In this document: one piece after another, positions 24,068 through 32,168 of the stretch
Layout of the letters: each line of letters starts with the position of its first letter
Position numbering within the stretch: the first letter of the stretch is position 1
The notes under the pieces: generated by a model
Database searches by the model: none
The model's input: only the letters and a program-made list of their open reading frames with translations
Told to the model about the DNA's origin: nothing
Source: DATKQD01 sp050695655
GTDB lineage: Bacteria > Chloroflexota > JAJPGV01
Direction: 5' to 3'
NCBI GenBank assembly: GCA_050695655.1
Contig: JBOGTU010000077.1
Coordinates: forward strand, 1 to 64,000
Length of the DNA: 64,000 bases
Made by a program: the position numbers and the translations under genes

Positions 24068-24997
24068 TTGCCCCATACGGCCCTGCTGTTTCCCGGCCAA
24101 GGCAGCCAGTTCGTTGGCATGGTGCGGAACGTGTACGATGCCCTACCCGAGGCGCGGGCCGTGGTCGATCGAGCCGATGACATCCTCGGCGTCGACCTCT
24201 CGCGCCTCATGTTTGAGGGGCCAGAAGCGTCCCTCACCCGCACAGACAATGCACAGCCAGCCATCTTTGTGGCCAGCGTCGCGCTGCTGCGCTGCGCCCA
24301 GGAGGCCCTGCCGGATGTGAGCTTCGTGGCCGGGCACAGCGTGGGCGAGTTCAGCGCGCTCGTCGCCGCGGGGTCTTTGGGGTTTGAGGAGGGCCTGCGG
24401 CTCGTGCGGCGCCGGGGCGAGCTGATGCAGGGCGCGGATTCCGCCACGCCCGGCGGCATGCTGGCGGTGCTGGGGCTGGACGATGAGGCCATTGAGGAGG
24501 CCTGCGCCAGCGTTGCGCCGCTGGTGGTGTGCGCGGCCAATTACAACGCCCCCGGGCAGACTATCGTATCCGGTGAGCTGGCGGGCTTGGACGCTGTGAC
24601 ACCCGTCTTGAAGGCGCGCGGGGCGCGGCGAGTCCTGCCGTTGAACGTGAGCGCCGCCTTCCATTCACCCATCATGCGGCAGGCAGCCGGGCAGTTGCGC
24701 CAGGCCCTTGCGGAGGCGTCCCTGGCGGCCCCGCGCTGGCCAGTGATCGGCAACGTGAGCGCGCAGGGCCTGACCGCCCCGGACGATCTGCGTGAGGAGC
24801 TGGCGGTGCAGATAGCGGCGCCCGTGCGCTGGCACCGCTCCATATCCTGGGCGCTGCAGCGTGACGTTACGCACTTTGTGGAGATCGGGCCGGGTTCGGT
24901 GCTGACCGGCCTGATGAAGCGCATCGCTCCGGCGGCCAGCGCCGCGAGCATCAGCCAGTTGGAGGACATTCAGGGCCTGCGTGTCCTTGCTGGCTGA
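24068..24997 (+). CDS. fabD: Malonyl-CoA:ACP transacylase
   Basis: 309 residues from TTG 24068. Transfers malonyl from CoA to ACP. LLFPGQGSQFVGM at the N-terminus, catalytic Ser91 in GHSVGEFSAL, catalytic His in SAAFHSPIM near residue 198, and EIGPGSVLTGLMKR near the end. It overlaps fabG by 17 nt. Confidence 0.95.
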   Translation: MPHTALLFPGQGSQFVGMVRNVYDALPEARAVVDRADDILGVDLSRLMFEGPEASLTRTDNAQPAIFVASVALLRCAQEALPDVSFVAGHSVGEFSALVAAGSLGFEEGLRLVRRRGELMQGADSATPGGMLAVLGLDDEAIEEACASVAPLVVCAANYNAPGQTIVSGELAGLDAVTPVLKARGARRVLPLNVSAAFHSPIMRQAAGQLRQALAEASLAAPRWPVIGNVSAQGLTAPDDLREELAVQIAAPVRWHRSISWALQRDVTHFVEIGPGSVLTGLMKRIAPAASAASISQLEDIQGLRVLAG

Positions 24998-25724
24998 GCG
25001 CGTGGCGGTGGTCACCGGAGCGTCCGGCGCGCTGGGCGCCGCGGCCGCGCTGCGCCTGGCGGCGATGGGCGCGGCCGTGGTGCTGAATTACCACCACCAC
25101 GCTGAGGGCGCACTGGCGTGTATCGCGGCCATTGCCGCCAACGGCGGCAAGGCGGAGGCCGTTCAGGGTGACGTGAGCACCGCTGACGGCGTGGAGGCCG
25201 TGCTGCGGAAAGCCACAGACACCTGGGGCCGGCTGGACATCCTGGTGAATAATGCCGGCGTCACGCGTGATGGGCTGGCCTTGCGCATGTCCGAGGCGGA
25301 CTGGGATACCGTACTGGATACGAACCTCAAAGGCGCCTTCTTGTGCTGCAAGGCGGCGCTGCGGCCCATGCTGCGGCAACGCTGGGGGCGCATCATTAAC
25401 ATCAGCTCAGTGGCCGGCATAGCCGGCAATGCCGGCCAGGCCAATTACTCCGCTGCCAAGGCGGGGCTCATTGGCCTCACGCGGGCACTGGCGCGCGAAG
25501 TAGCAGCGCGGGGCATCACCGTGAACGCCGTGGCGCCCGGCTACATCCCCAGCGCCCTGTGGGACAGCGTGCCGAACGCCGCCAAAGAGGCGCTGCTCCA
25601 GCAGATCCCGCTGGGCAGGCCGGGCACCCCCACGGAGGTTGCGGCGGCCGTCGGCTTTTTCGCGTCGTCCGAGGCAGCCTACGTCACCGGCCAGGTGCTG
25701 GCGGTTGATGGCGGCCTGGTGTAG
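24981..25724 (+). CDS. fabG: 3-oxoacyl-ACP reductase
   Basis: 247 residues from GTG 24981, inside the fabD end. NADPH-dependent SDR: TGASGALGAAAAL for the cofactor, NNAG at ~90, and the catalytic triad Ser143, Tyr156, Lys160 (ISSVAGIAG ... NYSAAKAG). The C-terminal TGQVLAVDGGLV is typical of FabG. Confidence 0.95.
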   Translation: MSLLAERVAVVTGASGALGAAAALRLAAMGAAVVLNYHHHAEGALACIAAIAANGGKAEAVQGDVSTADGVEAVLRKATDTWGRLDILVNNAGVTRDGLALRMSEADWDTVLDTNLKGAFLCCKAALRPMLRQRWGRIINISSVAGIAGNAGQANYSAAKAGLIGLTRALAREVAARGITVNAVAPGYIPSALWDSVPNAAKEALLQQIPLGRPGTPTEVAAAVGFFASSEAAYVTGQVLAVDGGLV

Positions 25725-25739
25725 CGCGGTGGCACGCAG

Positions 25740-26186
25740 ATGACCCCCCGGCGCAGGGCCCGAATGGCTGCCCTGGAAGCGCTGTTCGAGATGGACTTCC
25801 ACGAGCGCGAAGAGGACGCGCTCATGGAGGAGCGGCTGCGGGTCACCCGCCTGAGCGCCGAAAACCGCGCCTTCGCCCAGCGGCTGGTGCATGGCGTAAG
25901 AGATCACCGCGGCGCCATTGATGGCTGCATCGGTGAGGCGGCGCCACAGTGGCCCGTGGACCAGCTGGCCCATGTTGACAAGAACGTCTTGAGGCTTGCA
26001 ATCTACGAGCTGATGTTTGATAATTCTGCTCCGGCCAAGGTAGCAATCACTGAGGCGATTGAACTCGCCCGCCTGTTCGGCGGTGGAAGCTCTCCCAAGT
26101 TCGTGAACGGCGTGCTGGGTGCTGTCATGGCTCAATTGGAAAGATCGTCGAATGCGGCGGAATTGGCCGCCGGGGAGGTGAACTGA
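25740..26186 (+). CDS. nusB: Transcription antitermination factor NusB
   Basis: 148 residues. RRRARMAALEALFEMDF at the N-terminus and the conserved core VDKNVLRLAIYELMFDNS with FVNGVLGAV identify NusB, the rRNA antitermination protein that acts with NusE and the boxA RNA. Its placement between fabG and acpP is unusual. The stop overlaps the acpP start (TGATG). Confidence 0.93.
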   Translation: MTPRRRARMAALEALFEMDFHEREEDALMEERLRVTRLSAENRAFAQRLVHGVRDHRGAIDGCIGEAAPQWPVDQLAHVDKNVLRLAIYELMFDNSAPAKVAITEAIELARLFGGGSSPKFVNGVLGAVMAQLERSSNAAELAAGEVN

Positions 26187-26425
26187 TGGCCGCGGATGTG
26201 TACGACCGGATGAAGAAGATCATCGTGGATCAACTGGGGGCAGAAGAGGCGGACGTGACGCCGCAGGCGTCGTTCGTTGAGGATCTGAACGCGGATTCGC
26301 TGGACCTGGTAGAGCTGATCATGTCGCTGGAAGAAGAGTTCAACCTGGAAATCTCGGACGAAGACGCCGAGAAGATCCACACCGTGGGCGATGCCCTGGA
26401 GTACGTCCAGGAGCACACCGACTAG
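26186..26425 (+). CDS. acpP: Acyl carrier protein
   Basis: 79 residues, acidic. Ser38 in DSLDLVEL is the 4'-phosphopantetheine attachment site. Last gene of rpmF-fabD-fabG-nusB-acpP; the usual fabF is not downstream. Confidence 0.95.
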   Translation: MAADVYDRMKKIIVDQLGAEEADVTPQASFVEDLNADSLDLVELIMSLEEEFNLEISDEDAEKIHTVGDALEYVQEHTD

Positions 26426-26644
26426 CTCTGCTTACGGCAGCAAACTTGTGCACTGAGTCAACGTTTGCGAGCGTAACTGGCCGTAACCATTGGCGCGGTG
26501 GGGTTCCGAGCAACATAGCCATCCTGTCGAGCGCTACCGCCTTGGGCCGCGCGACTCCAAGGGACAATGAGCGAGGCTGAAGCCCTTCCAAGGCATCTGC
26601 ATCTCGTCCGGTCTGAGACGCGGCGGCGAAGGTGGACGCCTCAT
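26426..26644. other. Intergenic stretch without a recognised feature
   Basis: Together with the adjacent repeat element this makes a 349-nt gap between the convergent acpP and DUF1275 genes. No convincing reading frame, tRNA or strong terminator was found; only a weak CTGC/GCAG hairpin follows acpP. Confidence 0.5.
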
Positions 26645-26777
26645 TAGAATCGGAAGGTTTAGTCGGAGGGCCGCTGCGCGGTCAGCTAAAGTCGCCCGGC
26701 AACGTCCGTTCAGACTGGAAGCAGCCGCTTCTGAGGGTTGGGCGCGGGTCACTTATGGCTGTGCGGCCAAACTTCTA
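26645..26777 (+). repeat. Inverted-repeat element, ~133-bp copy
   Basis: Begins TAGAATCGGAAGG and ends ATGGCTGTGCGGCCAAACTTC then TA. The centre AACGTCCGTTCAGACTGGAA aligns with AACGTTCGTTCAAGTCGAAA of the 15.7-kb copy. The right-end CTTCTA reads TAG on the minus strand, which is the stop codon of the DUF1275 gene. Confidence 0.75.
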
Positions 26778-27563
26778 GCCAGGAGTCGGGGGTGGAACTG
26801 CTGGCCGCCATAGGGTGTAGGCCACCACGACAGCCAAGCCGGCCAGCGGAATTGAGAGCGCGAAGAGCGCCCAGTGCAGCTGCGACCAGCCACCCAGGGC
26901 CGCGCCGCCCACGTAGGCCAGGCACATGGCCATGTACAGCACGGCACGCCGCGGCGCGGGCTGCCGGAGAGAGGTGCGCAGCAGCGAGCCAACCGCTGGG
27001 CGGCGGCGAGGCAGGCGATCTACCAGCCAGTAGCCATACTCGACCACCCCTTCGGCCATGTCGGTGAGCATCCCGGTCACGAACGTGGTGCGCACGGTGT
27101 GCTGCCCCACCCGCCGAACCGTCGCATTCTGGACGCCCAACGCCAGCGTGGGCAAAGCCAGCAGCAGGTAAAAGCGCCAGCCGTCCGCCGGCCGCCCGGA
27201 CCCGTGCAGGGCTGTTTCACCCAGCGCGAGGAAGGCCACCAGGAGCGCCGCTTCCAGCATGAACACGGCGGCACGTCGCGACCGTGTCCCGTGCCGAATG
27301 CCCTGCTCGCCGAAGGCCGCACCCAGTGCTACGCCGAGCACGAAGAGGGGGATGGGGAAGGCCCGCAGAAGCACGGCGGCATAATCCCCCTGCCCGAGAT
27401 GAAAGCCCAGCCTGATGCTGTTGCCACTCTGGTGACCGCTGAAGACGTGGAACATGGTGAGGTAAACGACACTGTCCGTGGCCCCGGCAATCCAGGCCAG
27501 CCACGCGGCCAGCCAGGCCTGCCCCGCCTCACGGTCCGAGCCCGTGCCAAACGAAACAGCCAT
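26775..27563 (-). CDS. DUF1275 (YoaK-like) membrane protein
   Basis: 262 residues from ATG 27563, which has AGGAAAG 7 nt upstream; an ATG at 27593 lacks such a site. Six hydrophobic segments with the hallmark FSGHQSGNSIRLG after the first and TTFVTGMLTDMAEG in the middle. Family function is unknown. The stop codon is contributed by the repeat element. Confidence 0.85.
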   Translation of the reverse strand: MAVSFGTGSDREAGQAWLAAWLAWIAGATDSVVYLTMFHVFSGHQSGNSIRLGFHLGQGDYAAVLLRAFPIPLFVLGVALGAAFGEQGIRHGTRSRRAAVFMLEAALLVAFLALGETALHGSGRPADGWRFYLLLALPTLALGVQNATVRRVGQHTVRTTFVTGMLTDMAEGVVEYGYWLVDRLPRRRPAVGSLLRTSLRQPAPRRAVLYMAMCLAYVGGAALGGWSQLHWALFALSIPLAGLAVVVAYTLWRPAVPPPTPG

Positions 27564-27648
27564 CGTGTGGCTTTCCTGCAAGCGGCGGGCCATAGCCGCC
27601 GCTTGAAGGAGTGCCGAGCGGGCACTAGGTTTGGCACGAAGGTTGCAC

Positions 27649-27654
27649 TACTCT
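27649..27654 (+). promoter_or_regulatory. -10 box TACTCT of ftsH
   Basis: TACTCT lies 8 nt before ATG 27663, supporting that ATG as a leaderless start. No clear -35 box. Confidence 0.4.
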
Positions 27655-27662
27655 TTCTTGAG

Positions 27663-29900
27663 ATGGATGTCGATCCCGCGCCCGCATCCCGCCGGGGGTG
27701 GTTCATGGATGTCATCCGGGCCGCAACGCGGTGGCCGACTAAACTGAGTCGTGGGCCTGCGCCAACACCTCAGCGCGACATGCATCCCTGGATGAGAGCA
27801 CAGGATCCGGCTGGCGGCCAGCGACCCAATGCGCCCCAGCCGCCACCACGCCGCGGCTGGTGGTTCAACCTGTGGTGGGTCGTGGCATTGGGCATCCTCA
27901 TCTGGAACTTCAGCAGCCTGGTGAGCAGCAAACCCACCACGAATCCGGTGCTGAATCTGCCCTACAGCGTCTTCCTCCACCAACTCAACGGCGGCAACGT
28001 ATCCTCCGTGTCGTTTCAGGGCAACGACGTGAGCGGGCGGTTGAAGCAGGTCGTCACCTACAACCCCTCCAGCAGCGCTGTTGTGGCCGGCCCCGGCGCG
28101 GCAACGAGCCCCTCGGCCTCGGCCAAGCCATCGGCCTCGGCGAGCGCCAGCCCGGCGGCGTCCGCCGCGGCGAGCTCGAGCAGCCCGAAGCCGAACCAGC
28201 AGTCCGATCGCTTCCAGACGCTGCTGCCCAGCTTTGGCGATCCCAACCTGCTGCCCAAGCTGGAGGCGCAGAACGTGCAGATTAAGGTCAACCCGCCGTC
28301 AAACCAGTCCGCCTGGCTGCTCGTGCTGGAGAACGTGCTCCCCTGGCTGCTGCTCATCGGCCTGTTCTTCTTCATGACGCGCAAGGCGGGGGCGGCGCAG
28401 CAGGGCATTTTCAGCTTCGGCAAGAGCAAGGCACGGCGTTACCAGCACGGCGAGCAACGCATCACTTTTGACGACGTGGCCGGCGTGGCTGAGTCCAAGG
28501 CCGACCTGATGGACATCATCGATTACCTGCGTTTCCCCAAAAAGTACACCCGCTTGGGTGGCCGGGTGCCGCACGGCGTGCTGCTCGTGGGCCAGCCCGG
28601 CACCGGCAAAACGCTGCTGGCGCGAGCGACCGCGGGCGAGGCCAACGTGCCCTTCTTCAGCATCAGCGGCCCGGAGTTCGTGGAGGTGCTGGTGGGCGTG
28701 GGTGCATCACGCGTGCGTGACCTGTTCGAGACAGCCAAGAAGGAAGGGCCAGCGATTATCTTCATCGATGAGATCGATGCCATTGGCCGCCGCCGTGGCG
28801 CGGGTCACGGCCTGGGCAGCAACGAGGAGCGCGAGCAGACCCTGAACCAGATCCTGGTTGAGATGGATGGCTTCGACGCAACGCACACAGTGATTGTGCT
28901 CGCCGCGACCAACCGGGCCGACGTGCTGGACCCGGCGCTGCTGCGCCCCGGCCGGTTCGACCGGCAGGTGACGGTAGACCGGCCGGATAGGACGGGCCGC
29001 GAGGCCATCCTCCGGGTGCACGCACAGCGCGTGCCGTTGCACGCCGATGTGGACCTACGCGCCATAGCTCGCGGAACACCCGGCATGGTGGGCGCGGATC
29101 TGGCCAACCTGGTGAACGAGGCCGCGCTGCTGGCGGCGCGCAACAGCGCTGATAAGGTGTCGCAGCAATGCTTCTGGGAGGCGTTGGAAAAGATCCAGCT
29201 GGGTGCCGAGCGGCCACTGGTGCTGAGCCAGGAGGATCGCCGCATTGTGGCCTACCATGAAAGCGGGCATGCGCTGGTGGCGCTCCTCTCGCCCAACGCC
29301 GATCCCCTGAACCGCGTCACCATATTGCCCCGCGGGCACGCCCTGGGCGTGACGCTGCAGCTGCCCATGGATGACCGCTACAACTACAGCAAGGATTACC
29401 TGATGACGCGCATCTCCGTGGCGCTGGGTGGCCGCGTGGCGGAGGAGACCATCTTCAACCAGGTCACCACTGGCGCCGAGAACGACCTGGACATGGTGTC
29501 GCGCATCGTGAAGCAGATGGTCACCCGCTGGGGAATGAGCGAACGCGTGGGCCTGCTTGTCCAGGCCGACCATCAAGGCGAGGAGCTGGGCCTGCTGGGC
29601 AGCAAGGACACCAGCGAGTATCTGGCGAAACAGGTTGACTCGGCCATGCAGGAGATCATCAAGGAGCGACTGGCCTACACCCGCGCCATGCTCAAGGAGA
29701 ATGTGGAGCGGCTGCACCAACTGGCCGCGCTGCTGCTGGAGCACGAGTCTGTGGATGCCGAGGAGATTCGTAACAGGCTGGGCCTCAACCCACCGCCGCC
29801 CGATAGCCCCCCGCCGCGCGTGGAATCCATGGAAACGCCCCCTGTTACCGCGGATGTGCCATTCGTCCCCGTTGCCTCGCATAGCAAGCAGGCTCAATAA
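27663..29900 (+). CDS. ftsH: ATP-dependent zinc metalloprotease FtsH
   Basis: 745 residues from ATG 27663; ATG 27780 (MHPWMRAQ) is the alternative start and gives 706. Membrane-anchored AAA+ protease for misfolded membrane proteins. TM1 ~66-86 (WWFNLWWVVALGILIW), TM2 ~219-237, Walker A GQPGTGKT at ~310, Walker B IIFIDEIDAIG, SRH ATNRADVLDPALLRPGRFDR, and the zinc site HESGH at ~531. Unusual: the extracytoplasmic domain holds a ~45-residue Ser/Ala/Pro low-complexity insert (~136-180). Confidence 0.93.
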   Translation: MDVDPAPASRRGWFMDVIRAATRWPTKLSRGPAPTPQRDMHPWMRAQDPAGGQRPNAPQPPPRRGWWFNLWWVVALGILIWNFSSLVSSKPTTNPVLNLPYSVFLHQLNGGNVSSVSFQGNDVSGRLKQVVTYNPSSSAVVAGPGAATSPSASAKPSASASASPAASAAASSSSPKPNQQSDRFQTLLPSFGDPNLLPKLEAQNVQIKVNPPSNQSAWLLVLENVLPWLLLIGLFFFMTRKAGAAQQGIFSFGKSKARRYQHGEQRITFDDVAGVAESKADLMDIIDYLRFPKKYTRLGGRVPHGVLLVGQPGTGKTLLARATAGEANVPFFSISGPEFVEVLVGVGASRVRDLFETAKKEGPAIIFIDEIDAIGRRRGAGHGLGSNEEREQTLNQILVEMDGFDATHTVIVLAATNRADVLDPALLRPGRFDRQVTVDRPDRTGREAILRVHAQRVPLHADVDLRAIARGTPGMVGADLANLVNEAALLAARNSADKVSQQCFWEALEKIQLGAERPLVLSQEDRRIVAYHESGHALVALLSPNADPLNRVTILPRGHALGVTLQLPMDDRYNYSKDYLMTRISVALGGRVAEETIFNQVTTGAENDLDMVSRIVKQMVTRWGMSERVGLLVQADHQGEELGLLGSKDTSEYLAKQVDSAMQEIIKERLAYTRAMLKENVERLHQLAALLLEHESVDAEEIRNRLGLNPPPPDSPPPRVESMETPPVTADVPFVPVASHSKQAQ

Positions 29901-29907
29901 GCGTCGC

Positions 29908-29913
29908 TATAAT
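29908..29913 (+). promoter_or_regulatory. -10 box TATAAT before tatC
   Basis: A perfect TATAAT just after the ftsH stop, 17 nt before GTG 29931. It would let tatC be transcribed apart from ftsH. The -35 region is weak. Confidence 0.45.
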
Positions 29914-29930
29914 CCGCTGCTGAGGGCCAT

Positions 29931-30683
29931 GTGAGCGTTGTCGATGCCGTGACGGGCCATTCATCCCCTGCCGGGGAGGATGAACCGGAGAAGACGATGA
30001 CCATCCTCGAGCACCTCGAGGAGCTGCGCTTCCGCCTCACCATCTCGGTCATCGCCATTTTGCTGGGCATGATTCCCGGCTGGTTTCTGTCGGACGGCGT
30101 CATCAGCCTGCTCCGGCAACCGATTGCTGAGCTGGGCCCGTTGAACGTGCTGGGCGTGACCGGCATGTTCACACTGCGGCTCAAGGTGGGGGCGACGCTG
30201 GCCGTATGCTTCGCCTTCCCGGTGCTGTTTTCGCAGATCTGGGCCTTCGTTGCGCCCGGCCTCACTCGCCGGGAGCGCCGGCACAGCCTGCCCTTCATCG
30301 TCCTGGGCACGGTGCTGTTCGTGGCGGGCGTGTACACCGGGTACCGCATCGTGCCACTGGCAGTGAACTTCCTCCTCAGCTTCACGGACGCCAACCTGCG
30401 GCCCATGCTGGTGGCGGATCAGTACGTCGGCTTCGTGGCCATCGTGGCGCTCATCTTCGGTGTGTCCTTTGAGCTGCCCATGGTGCTGCTTTTCCTGTGC
30501 AGCATCAACGTCATCAGCTCTGGCTGGCTGCTCAAGAAGCTGAAGTTCGCCATCATCATCATCTTCATCGTGTCCACCATCATCACGCCGGGCGCGGACC
30601 TGGTGTCGCCCGTGGTGCTGGGCGTCATTCTGAGCGCGCTGTACCTGCTGGCCATCGTTCTGGCGAAGATCATCGGGAAGTAG
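29931..30683 (+). CDS. tatC: Sec-independent translocase subunit TatC
   Basis: 250 residues from GTG 29931; ATG 29997 (MTILEHLEELRFRL), preceded by GGAG, is an equally good start. Core of the twin-arginine export system. Six membrane segments; TILEHLEELRFRL at the N-terminus and the cytoplasmic-loop motif FAFPVLFSQIWAFVAPGLTRRERR are diagnostic. No tatA is in the window. Confidence 0.93.
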   Translation: MSVVDAVTGHSSPAGEDEPEKTMTILEHLEELRFRLTISVIAILLGMIPGWFLSDGVISLLRQPIAELGPLNVLGVTGMFTLRLKVGATLAVCFAFPVLFSQIWAFVAPGLTRRERRHSLPFIVLGTVLFVAGVYTGYRIVPLAVNFLLSFTDANLRPMLVADQYVGFVAIVALIFGVSFELPMVLLFLCSINVISSGWLLKKLKFAIIIIFIVSTIITPGADLVSPVVLGVILSALYLLAIVLAKIIGK

Positions 30684-30692
30684 GGCCGCGGC

Positions 30693-32162
30693 ATGCCCAC
30701 CGGCCTGGTGCTCGGCTGTTTGCTGCCACACCCACCGGTGCTGCTGCCGGAGGTAGGCGGCGCCATGGCGAGGCCGGTACAACCCACTGTGGACGCCATG
30801 CGCCAGGTGGGGCGCCGCATCGCCGCCCACGAGCCGGATGTAGTGATTGTGCTCAGCCCGCATGGCCCGCTGCTGGCCGACCGCATGGGCATTGGCCTCA
30901 GCCCGGCCGCCAGGGGCGACTTCGCCAGCTTCGCTGCTCCCCAGGTGCAGCTGTCCGCGGAGTGCGACGTTGCCCTGGCCGAGGCACTTCAGGCGGCCTG
31001 TGCTCGTTCGGCGCTTCCGCTCGCCGCGGTTGATGCCCTCACTGGCCCGCCCCGTGAACCGGGCGTGTACCGCCTGGACCACGGAGCGGCCGTTCCGCTG
31101 CACATTCTGCAGCCGCTGATGGGCCGCGTGCCGGTGGTGCTCCTGGGTTTTTCCGCGCTGCCACGGGCCACGCATCGCGCCTTTGGCCAGCGCATTCGGG
31201 ATGTTTGCGAGGCCAGCAGCAAGCGGGTGGTGTTCGTGGCCAGCGGCGATCTCTCGCACCGCCTCACGCCGGCCGCGCCAGCCGGGTACGACCCGCGTGG
31301 CCAGGTGTTTGACGATGCTGTGCTGGCTGCCGTGTCGGCGGGCGACTGGGAGGCGCTGGCGAGCATCCCGGAGGAGCTCGTGGAGGCCGCTGGCGTGTGC
31401 GGGTATCTTTCGCTGCTCACGCTGAGCGCCGCCCTGGGCGAGGCGCCGGCCAGCAGTCACGTGCTGAGCTACCAGGGCACCTACGGGGTGGGCTACGCCG
31501 TGGCCGAGATGGTCCCAGTAGCGCCGCGGCCCGGCGTCACCCGGGGTGCGGCCGGCACCATGGAACCCCTCAACCAAACCGAGCCCGCTGGCAGCGGCGG
31601 CTTCGTGTTCCCCGAGGGCACGCCGGGCGAGCAGATGCTGGCCCTGGTGCGCGCGACGCTCGCGGCGTACACCGCGCGGAGAGATCGGTTGCAGCTCCCG
31701 AACGCCCTGCCCGCTGCGCTCGCGGAAGCCGGGGCCTGCTTCGTCACACTGCGCTCGCGGGGCCAGCTGCGTGGCTGCGTGGGCACCATCCTCCCGGTGC
31801 AGCGCAGCCTCGCCGCCGAGATCGTCGAGAATGCGATTGGAGCCGCCTCACGGGACCCGCGCTTTCTGCCGCTGCACGCCTCCGAGCTGCGCGGGCTGAG
31901 CTGTTCGGTGGACGTGCTCACTCCTCCTGAACCCATCACCTCGATGGATGCACTGGACCCTCAGCGCTTCGGCCTGATCGTGGTGCAGGAGGAGCGCGTC
32001 GGCCTGCTGTTGCCGGAGCTGGCGGAGATCACGACAGTGGATGCGCAGTACCTCGCCTGCCTGCAGAAGGCGGGCATCACCAATCCCACCAATGTCGCCC
32101 TCTACCGCTTCGAAGCAACGCGCTACGCGGAGCCGGAGCCGGCCAAAACCTCTGCGCAGTGA
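30693..32162 (+). CDS. MEMO/LigB-like extradiol dioxygenase domain fused to AMMECR1 domain
   Basis: 489 residues in two domains. Residues ~1-270 resemble class III extradiol dioxygenase/MEMO proteins (AmmeMemoRadiSam protein B): HPPVLLPEVGG, VLSPHGPLLADR, VVFVASGDLSHRLTPAAP. Residues ~310-480 are AMMECR1 (protein A): FVTLRSRGQLRGCVGTILP, AASRDPRFLPLHASEL, GLIVVQEERVGLLLPE. The third member, a radical SAM protein, is not adjacent. Biochemical function is not established. Convergent with dxr, 6 nt apart. Confidence 0.88.
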   Translation: MPTGLVLGCLLPHPPVLLPEVGGAMARPVQPTVDAMRQVGRRIAAHEPDVVIVLSPHGPLLADRMGIGLSPAARGDFASFAAPQVQLSAECDVALAEALQAACARSALPLAAVDALTGPPREPGVYRLDHGAAVPLHILQPLMGRVPVVLLGFSALPRATHRAFGQRIRDVCEASSKRVVFVASGDLSHRLTPAAPAGYDPRGQVFDDAVLAAVSAGDWEALASIPEELVEAAGVCGYLSLLTLSAALGEAPASSHVLSYQGTYGVGYAVAEMVPVAPRPGVTRGAAGTMEPLNQTEPAGSGGFVFPEGTPGEQMLALVRATLAAYTARRDRLQLPNALPAALAEAGACFVTLRSRGQLRGCVGTILPVQRSLAAEIVENAIGAASRDPRFLPLHASELRGLSCSVDVLTPPEPITSMDALDPQRFGLIVVQEERVGLLLPELAEITTVDAQYLACLQKAGITNPTNVALYRFEATRYAEPEPAKTSAQ

Positions 32163-32168
32163 AGACCT

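Noticed and set aside
26874..27662. An N-terminal extension of FtsH beginning 263 codons upstream
   Set aside because: It is antisense to the DUF1275 gene, is Arg/Gln/His-rich with no conserved features, and a -10 box lies directly before ATG 27663.
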